Part shown: positions 16,859-22,282 of the stretch, piece after piece | Numbering within the stretch: the first letter of the stretch is position 1 | Layout: each line of letters starts with the position of its first letter | Source of the DNA: JAJDAN01 sp046583095 | GTDB lineage: Bacteria > Myxococcota_A > UBA9160 > UBA4427 | Reading direction: 5' to 3' | DNA: 22,282 nt | Assembly: GCA_046583095.1 (NCBI GenBank) | Contig: JAYGDB010000022.1 | Location: 1 to 22,282, forward strand | Made by a program: the position numbers and the translations under genes | Notes under the pieces: generated by a model | What the model was told of the DNA's origin: nothing | The model's database searches: none | What the model saw: only the letters and a program-made list of their open reading frames with translations

Positions 16859-19255
16859 ATGCGAGGGCTTGCGGACCTTCGGGTCATCGATCTGTCTGAC
16901 GATATTGCCGGTCCGTACGCGACGAAGCTGCTGGCGGACGCGGGCGCCGACGTCGTGAAGGTAGAGCCCGAAGCAGGGGATCCCTTGCGAGGTTGGTCGG
17001 CGACGGCCGGCATCCGGAACGCCGGCGAAGACGGTGCCCTCTTCCGCTTCCTGAACTTCTCGAAGCGCTCGGTCATCGGATCTCCCCACGACCCGGCGAT
17101 CCGGGAACTGATCGCGGGCGCCGACCTCGTCGTGGAGACGCTTGCGCCCGGCGTTCTCGACGCTGCCGGCCTCGCGCGCGAGGAGCCGGGCCTCGTCGTC
17201 GTCTCGATCTCGCCGTTCGGTCGCACCGGCCCGGATCGCGATCGACCGTCCACCGAATTCACCGTGCAGGCCCAGAGCGGCTCGATCGGCACCCGGGGAC
17301 TTCCCGGCCGGGAGCCCTTCCAGATGGGAGGTCGCACCACCGAGTGGCTCGCGGGCACGTTCGCCGCGGTGGCGGCGCTTGCGGCGGTCTACCGGGCACG
17401 CCGGACCGGTCACGGCGAATACGTCGACTTCTCGATCCTCGAGGCGGTCAACTTCGCTGCGACGAACTACTCGGACCTCTTCCGCAGCCTGCAGGGCACC
17501 ACGCCGGAGGGTGCGCTGCCCCAATCCGTCGAGACGCCATCCATCGAGCCCACCTCCGACGGCTACGTGGGCTTCTGCACCAACAGTCGGCAGCAGTTCT
17601 CGGACTTCCTGCTGATGATCGAGCGGGAAGATCTGCGGGACGATGAGAGTCTCGCCCAGGTTGCCGGGCGGACGGGTCGACTCGAGGAGTGGAACGAGAT
17701 CGTTCACGCGTGGACGCGACGGCACACGACCGCGGAGGTGGTCGAGGCCGCCTCCCGCCTCCGGATTCCGGTCTCACCGATCAACAACGGCGACACCGTG
17801 CGATACCACGAGCAGTTGGTTGCACGCGGGGTGTTCCGGGAATCGCCCCGCCACCCGTCGGGGAGTGAGGGTCCGAGCTTCCTGCATCCGCGACCGCCGT
17901 ACCGAATCAACGAGGAAGAGCCCGCGCCACCGCGCCCGGCGCCACGGCTCGGGGAGCACGCTGGAGGCATCGAGGCGCGTACGCGCTCCCACCCGCAACC
18001 GGTGGGGCCGTCCCGACTGCCGCTCGAGGGCATTCGGATCCTCGACCTGACGGCGTGGTGGGCCGGGCCGTCGGCGACCCACATGCTCGCAACCCTCGGT
18101 GCCGACGTCGTTCACGTGGAGTCGACGGGGCGACCCGACGGCATGCGCATGGTGGGCGGGATGCTCGCTGGCGTCCACGCGGCGTGGTGGGAGTGCAGCC
18201 CCTTCTTCCTGGCAGCCAACAGCAACAAGCGCGGCATTGCGATCGACCTCACGGATGAGCGCGGACGTGCAGCGATCTTGCGAGTCATCGAGAACTCGGA
18301 CGCCGTCGTGGAGAACTTCACGCCCCGCGTGATGGAAAATTTTGGACTCGGCTGGGAGTTGATCCATGAGCAAAGCCCGCAGACGATCCTCGTCCGGATG
18401 CCGGCGTTCGGTCTCAGCGGTCCCTGGCGCAACAACACGGGCTTTGCACAGACGATGGAGCAGATGTCGGGCCTGGCTTGGTTGACCGGACATATCGACG
18501 ACCAGCCGCGTATCCAGCGCGGCCCGTGCGATCCCCTTGCGGGTATGCACGCGGCCTTCGCGTTGCTCGTGGCGCTCGAAGAGCGCGGGGCGCGGGGAGA
18601 AGGCGTGCAGGTGGAGTGCACGATGGTCGAAGGCGCCTTGAACGCTGCGGCCGAGCAACTGATCGAATTCAGCGCCTACGGGAGGCTTCTCGAGCGCGAA
18701 GGGAATCGGTCTCCCGCTGCGGCTCCGCAGGGGTTGTATGCGTGCGCGGGAAGCGAGCCCGGCCTCGAACGCTGGCTTGCGCTGTCCGTCGCGACCGACG
18801 CGCAGTGGCGCGCGCTCGTCGATTGGCTGGGCCGGCCCGCCTGGGCCTTGAAGCCCGAGTTCGAGACCCACGCCGGACGTCGCGCCGCCCGCGACGTGAT
18901 CGACGAAGAACTCCGCAGCCTCGTGGCCGGGCGCGATCGCGAGGCACTCGTCGGAGAGCTGATTGGCTGCGGAGTCCCCGCCGCCGCCCTGGCCGACCCC
19001 CGGCGCGCGCGAGAGGACCCGCAGCTCATCCACCGCCGCTTCTTCGAGAGATTCGATCATCCGGTGGTGGGCGACCACCCGGCGCCGAACGTGCCGTTCC
19101 GGTACGCGAGCGTCGAGTCGTGGCTTCGCACTCCCGCACCCACGCTGGGACAGCACAACCGGGAGGTCCTGCGAGATCTAGGCGGCTTCGAAGACAGCGA
19201 GATCGACGCGCTCGAAGCCGAGGGAGTGATCGGCACGCATCCCGATGGGTTGTGA
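16859..19255 (+). CDS. Tandem-domain family III CoA-transferase (two CaiB/BaiF domains fused)
   Basis: A 798-residue protein of two complete family III domains joined by a Pro-rich linker (about 352-385). Domain 1 opens with LRVIDLSDDIAGPYATKLL (7-25), domain 2 with GIRILDLTAWWAGPSATHML (391-410). The catalytic Asp is kept in domain 2 (Asp558, GPCDPLAGMHA), while the matching position in domain 1 is Glu162 (RTTEWLAG). Domain 1 may thus be structural or altered in activity. Single-domain enzymes work as interlocked homodimers, so the fusion could act as a built-in heterodimer. ATG 16859 is chosen by family similarity; ATG 16832 (MLGRAYHR) has GGGAG 5 bases upstream and cannot be excluded. The longer frame from 16586 overlaps the divergent phosphatase gene. 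Confidence 0.9.
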   Translation: MRGLADLRVIDLSDDIAGPYATKLLADAGADVVKVEPEAGDPLRGWSATAGIRNAGEDGALFRFLNFSKRSVIGSPHDPAIRELIAGADLVVETLAPGVLDAAGLAREEPGLVVVSISPFGRTGPDRDRPSTEFTVQAQSGSIGTRGLPGREPFQMGGRTTEWLAGTFAAVAALAAVYRARRTGHGEYVDFSILEAVNFAATNYSDLFRSLQGTTPEGALPQSVETPSIEPTSDGYVGFCTNSRQQFSDFLLMIEREDLRDDESLAQVAGRTGRLEEWNEIVHAWTRRHTTAEVVEAASRLRIPVSPINNGDTVRYHEQLVARGVFRESPRHPSGSEGPSFLHPRPPYRINEEEPAPPRPAPRLGEHAGGIEARTRSHPQPVGPSRLPLEGIRILDLTAWWAGPSATHMLATLGADVVHVESTGRPDGMRMVGGMLAGVHAAWWECSPFFLAANSNKRGIAIDLTDERGRAAILRVIENSDAVVENFTPRVMENFGLGWELIHEQSPQTILVRMPAFGLSGPWRNNTGFAQTMEQMSGLAWLTGHIDDQPRIQRGPCDPLAGMHAAFALLVALEERGARGEGVQVECTMVEGALNAAAEQLIEFSAYGRLLEREGNRSPAAAPQGLYACAGSEPGLERWLALSVATDAQWRALVDWLGRPAWALKPEFETHAGRRAARDVIDEELRSLVAGRDREALVGELIGCGVPAAALADPRRAREDPQLIHRRFFERFDHPVVGDHPAPNVPFRYASVESWLRTPAPTLGQHNREVLRDLGGFEDSEIDALEAEGVIGTHPDGL

Positions 19256-19291
19256 CTTCGACCGGGTCGCGCAGTAGCGAATGTCTTCGAG

Positions 19292-19315
19292 TCCGCGCTC
19301 GCCGGGTGGAGCGGA
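19292..19315. terminator. Weak bulged hairpin between convergent genes
   Basis: A 7-bp stem (TCCG+CTC against GAGCGGA) with a 2-base bulge and 8-base loop lies in the 73-base gap between the tandem CoA-transferase and the dctM stop. No T tract follows, so this is only a candidate. Confidence 0.22.
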
Positions 19316-19328
19316 TTCCCGTTTGCGT

Positions 19329-20681
19329 CTAGCCGTACGACACTCTCGGTAGCCAGGTGACGATATCTTCCCACGAGAAGATGATCGCCAGTCCGAGGAG
19401 TTGCAGCAGGATGAAGGGCACGACGCCGCGGTAGATCGTGCGGATGTCCACTTCCGGCGGTGCGACTCCCTTGAGATAGAAGAGCGCGAAGCCGACGGGC
19501 GGGGTCAGGAACGAGGTCTGTAGGCAGACCGCGAAGAGCACGGTGAACCACACGAGGTCGAAGCCGAGACCCTCGACGACGGGAGCCACCAGCGGAAGCA
19601 CCACGAGCGTGATCTCGATCCAGTCGAGGAAGAAGCCGAGCAGGAACGTGAAGGCGAGGATCGAGACGAGGATTCCGGTGGGTCCAAAGGGCAGGCCGAG
19701 GAAAGCCCGCTCGATCAACTGGTCGCCGCCGAGACCTCGCAGTACGAGCGAGTACGCGGTGGCGCCCACGAAGATCGCGAAGATGAAGCCCGTGGTTCGA
19801 CTCGTTTCGCGCATGACGTCTCGCATCACGGAGCCGCCGAGCCGTTTTCGGAGACCGGCCAGCAGCATGGCTCCGGCAGCTCCCACACCCGCGGCCTCCG
19901 TAGGCGTCGCGATTCCGAAGAAGATGCTGCCGAGAACGGCCAGGATCAGGCTTGCTGCCGGCAGCGCCGCCCTCATCACATCGAGGATCACCCGCCAGTC
20001 GACCGGCGGTACGTCTTCGGGGAGCGGTGCGACGCTCGGCCGCAGCCGCGCGTAGACGAGGATGTACAGCACGTACAGGGCTCCAAGCAGGAGTCCGGGG
20101 AAGAGCGCCCCCAGGAACAGGTCGCCGACCGACATGGCGAGCCGGTCGGCCATCATCACGAGCATGATGCTCGGCGGAATCAAGATGCCGAGAGTACCCA
20201 CCGAGGCAACGGTGCCCGCGGCGAGTTCGGCCCGGTAGCCGCACTCGAGCATGATCGGCAGACCCAGGAGTGCGAGCAGTACCACCGAGGCGCCGATGAT
20301 CCCCGTCGACGCGGCCAGCAGAACCCCGATCACCGTGACGGTTACGGCCAGGCCGCCGCGCACGCGACCGAAGAGCCGCACGACGTTCGTCATCAGATCG
20401 GCTGCGACCCCGGAGCGATCCAGCATCAAGCCCATGAAGATGAAGAGCGGTAGGGCGACGAGCACCCAGTTCTCCATCAGGTTCCAGATGCGATCGACGC
20501 TGAGGGAGGCGTAGGCCCAGTCGATCCCCAGCGGAATGCCGAAGTCGGCGTCGAGCACGATCGCCAGGGCTGTGAAGACGACCGCCAGCCCGCCCAGCAC
20601 CCACGCCACCGGGAAGCCCGTGAAGATGAGGCCGATGAACGCGATGAACATCGCGATGACGAGGATGTCGTTCCAGGGCAC
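19329..20681 (-). CDS. dctM: TRAP transporter large permease (DctM type)
   Basis: A 450-residue inner-membrane protein, the ion-coupled translocation subunit. About 11-12 hydrophobic helices are visible, with the DctM landmarks GGLAVTVTVIGVLLAASTG (109-127), ASVGTLGILIPPSIMLV (159-175) and a C-terminal TPPVGFALFYLKGV segment. The length and TPPVG motif fit the FcbT3/mannitol-chloroaromatic subgroup. GTG 20681 is taken as start, 3 bases after the dctQ TAG; an internal ATG at residue 11 would cut into the first helix. Last gene of the cassette. Confidence 0.95.
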   Translation of the reverse strand: MPWNDILVIAMFIAFIGLIFTGFPVAWVLGGLAVVFTALAIVLDADFGIPLGIDWAYASLSVDRIWNLMENWVLVALPLFIFMGLMLDRSGVAADLMTNVVRLFGRVRGGLAVTVTVIGVLLAASTGIIGASVVLLALLGLPIMLECGYRAELAAGTVASVGTLGILIPPSIMLVMMADRLAMSVGDLFLGALFPGLLLGALYVLYILVYARLRPSVAPLPEDVPPVDWRVILDVMRAALPAASLILAVLGSIFFGIATPTEAAGVGAAGAMLLAGLRKRLGGSVMRDVMRETSRTTGFIFAIFVGATAYSLVLRGLGGDQLIERAFLGLPFGPTGILVSILAFTFLLGFFLDWIEITLVVLPLVAPVVEGLGFDLVWFTVLFAVCLQTSFLTPPVGFALFYLKGVAPPEVDIRTIYRGVVPFILLQLLGLAIIFSWEDIVTWLPRVSYG

Positions 20682-20684
20682 CGT

Positions 20685-21218
20685 CTAGACGTCCCGGCCG
20701 GATCCGAAGAGGAACGAGCCCACGCGCATCAGGCGCGACACCGCGGCCAGACCCAGCAGCCCGAAGCCGACGAAGAGCATCGACTTGATGGCCCACCTGT
20801 AGGCGAGTCCTCCGGGCGCAGCGGACACCTCGCCCTGGGCGAACGAGTGCGCGATGAAGGGTGCCGCATACACGAGCACGAGCGCGACGAAGGGCAGCAG
20901 CAGGATCAGGATGCCGTAGAACTCGAACCATGCCCGAAGCCTGGGCGAGAAGCGATCGCGCAAGAAGTCGACCCGAACGTGGTCGTCGGACTCGACCGCG
21001 TAGCCGAGCGCGATCAAGAAGCCCGTGGCGTAGAGGTGCCACTGGATCTCTTCGAACTCGATGCGGCCCTCGCCGAAGAGGTAACGGAGCACCACGTTCA
21101 GCACGACGACGCCCAGCAGCACGAGCCAGAGCCAGGAGGCCGCGTCGCCGACCCGGCGCACGAGCCGGTCCAGGCCGCGAGAGAGACGTGTCTCGGGTAG
21201 GTTCGGGTCGGCGCTCAT
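20685..21218 (-). CDS. dctQ: TRAP transporter small permease (DctQ type)
   Basis: A 177-residue four-helix inner-membrane subunit that pairs with DctM. Helices lie at about 25-48, 60-78, 98-122 and 140-160. EFEEIQWHLYATGFLIALG (55-73) and DDHVRVDFL (78-86) are typical DctQ features. The ATG overlaps the stop of the binding-protein gene as ATGA (21215-21218), so the order is P-Q-M with coupled translation. A 12-codon upstream extension in the frame is ignored because it overlaps the binding-protein coding sequence. Confidence 0.92.
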   Translation of the reverse strand: MSADPNLPETRLSRGLDRLVRRVGDAASWLWLVLLGVVVLNVVLRYLFGEGRIEFEEIQWHLYATGFLIALGYAVESDDHVRVDFLRDRFSPRLRAWFEFYGILILLLPFVALVLVYAAPFIAHSFAQGEVSAAPGGLAYRWAIKSMLFVGFGLLGLAAVSRLMRVGSFLFGSGRDV

Positions 21219-22282
21219 TCGAAGTCGCGGGGCAGGAAACCGACGCGCTTCCATCCCTGGTAGTCGTCCGAGAACGTCCGCTGCGAGTCGAGAACCCGCC
21301 CGAAGTCTGCATTGAGTTGGGCCTGCTCTTCCAGCACCTCCTGCGAGATTCGGGCGAGCTCGTGCAGGACGTCGTCGGGCAGGCTCTTCACGTGCACTCC
21401 CTTCTCGCGCGATCGTCGCAGTGCCTCGCCCTGGATCGCTTCACCGTGGGCGAGGTTGCGAGTGACGCCGGCCGTGCAGGAGGTTTCGATCACGGCCTGC
21501 TGGTGGCTCGCGAGTTCTGCCCAGGCTGCGGGGTTGACTGCCAGGTGAAAGGCGGTGAAGGGTTGGTGCCAGCCCGGGAAGTAGTTGAACTTCACGATAC
21601 GATCGAAGCCGAGGCGTTGGTCGATCGCGGGCATCGAGAACTCGGTGGCGTCGATGGCGCCCTTCTCCAGGGCCTGGAAGATCTCGCCACCGGGCAGCAT
21701 GGTCACCGAAGCGCCAAGGCGCTGGATCACCATCCCGCCCAGCCCGGCGAAGCGGATCTTCAGACCGCGAAGATCCTCCAGGTCGTCGATGGGATCGCGG
21801 AACCAGCCCGCGGATTCGGGGCCGATGATCCCGCACAAGATCACGTGGATGCCGAAACCGCCGTAGAGCTCTTCGGCCAGCTCACGTCCGCCGCCGTGAT
21901 ACCACCAGGCCATGTACTCCCAGGGCTCCATTCCGAAGGGCACCGCACCGAACAAGGTCGACCACGGCAGCTTTCCCTGGTCGTAGCCGAGCCACGTGTA
22001 GCCGGCGTCCACCTTGGCGTCGCGAACCGCCTCGGTGATGCTGAACGGCGGCACCAACTCGCCGGGCTCGTAGACCTCGAGCAGGATGCTCCCGTTGCTG
22101 GCCGCCTTCACCTGCTCGGAGACGTACAGGACGTTGTCACCGAGAGCCGGGAGGTTGGTTCCGAACGCGACGGGCAATCGCCAGCGCACGCTTCGTTCGC
22201 TGCCGGCAGAGCCCGCGTGGGTTGCTTGGTGACGGGCGGGAGCGCGCAGGGCCAGAGAGCCGAGCCCTCCCACCACCAGCGC
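21215..22282 (-). CDS. dctP: TRAP transporter substrate-binding protein (DctP, TakP/FcbT1-like), 5' end missing
   Basis: A periplasmic binding protein, 355 residues visible; the first few codons, including the start of the signal peptide, lie beyond the window. The remaining VVGGLGSLALRA is the tail of a hydrophobic signal. Landmarks are FGAVPFGMEPWEYMAWWYHG, LRGLKIRFAGLGG with the carboxylate-binding Arg, LPGGEIFQALEKGAIDATEF and FNYFPGWHQP. This pattern recalls TakP, a 2-oxoacid binder of Rhodobacter, and the FcbT1 group. TakP has Trp after the ATE motif where this protein has Phe, so the ligand may differ. A small organic carboxylate is the safe prediction. Confidence 0.93.
   Translation of the reverse strand, partial: ALVVGGLGSLALRAPARHQATHAGSAGSERSVRWRLPVAFGTNLPALGDNVLYVSEQVKAASNGSILLEVYEPGELVPPFSITEAVRDAKVDAGYTWLGYDQGKLPWSTLFGAVPFGMEPWEYMAWWYHGGGRELAEELYGGFGIHVILCGIIGPESAGWFRDPIDDLEDLRGLKIRFAGLGGMVIQRLGASVTMLPGGEIFQALEKGAIDATEFSMPAIDQRLGFDRIVKFNYFPGWHQPFTAFHLAVNPAAWAELASHQQAVIETSCTAGVTRNLAHGEAIQGEALRRSREKGVHVKSLPDDVLHELARISQEVLEEQAQLNADFGRVLDSQRTFSDDYQGWKRVGFLPRDFE

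Noticed and set aside
16834..17358. N-terminal extension of the phosphatase to 539 residues
   Set aside because: It would bury the clear lipoprotein signal peptide in the middle of the protein and run antisense through the conserved start of the tandem CoA-transferase.

Overview
The window is GC-rich, gene-dense bacterial chromosome (22.3 kb). Spacers are short, neighbouring genes often overlap by 1-4 bases, and coding bias is strong enough to leave long false antisense ORFs. I see no tRNA, rRNA, CRISPR array, insertion sequence or phage gene. The gene content (complete SUF operon with an Rrf2 regulator, several family III CoA-transferases, a TRAP transporter, secreted lipoproteins with Sec signals) suggests a diderm, aerobic heterotroph. 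I would guess a deltaproteobacterium-like lineage (Myxococcota, Binatota or relatives), but that is inference and the sequence does not settle it.

Layout. 1-3324 (+): the 3' part of an ilvE-type aminotransferase, proS, then a stand-alone membrane protein resembling the N-terminal domain of urate hydroxylase PuuD. 3387-3746 (-): a small c-type cytochrome lipoprotein, convergent with it. 3785-4339 (+): a CDP-alcohol phosphatidyltransferase whose 3' end overlaps the next gene. 4329-6226 (-): a translationally coupled pair, an atypical SDR and a multi-pass flippase-like membrane protein. 6261-7835 (+): an alpha/beta hydrolase fused to a large membrane domain.

7860-13737 (-): the best-defined block, a seven-gene SUF iron-sulfur cluster operon in transcription order Rrf2 regulator, sufB, sufC, sufD, sufS, sufU, sufT. 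Almost every junction overlaps by 1-4 bases or abuts. SufS makes persulfide, SufU should relay it, SufBCD is the scaffold and SufT a maturation factor. The regulator keeps three Cys for a [2Fe-2S] cluster. The short AT-rich region upstream holds a consensus -10 box, a perfect 15-bp palindrome and a degenerate second copy 25 bp away, the layout expected for feedback control.

13843-19255: an acyl-CoA-metabolism neighbourhood with a hot-dog thioesterase (-), a single-domain family III CoA-transferase (+), a lipoprotein tyrosine phosphatase of the MptpB/LipA type (-) and an unusual 798-residue tandem CoA-transferase (+). In its first half the expected catalytic Asp position appears to be Glu. 19329-22282 (-): a TRAP transporter (large permease, small permease, binding protein cut by the window end) of the 2-oxoacid/FcbT type. 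Together these last genes could take up an organic acid and activate it as a CoA thioester, but the substrate cannot be read from the sequence.
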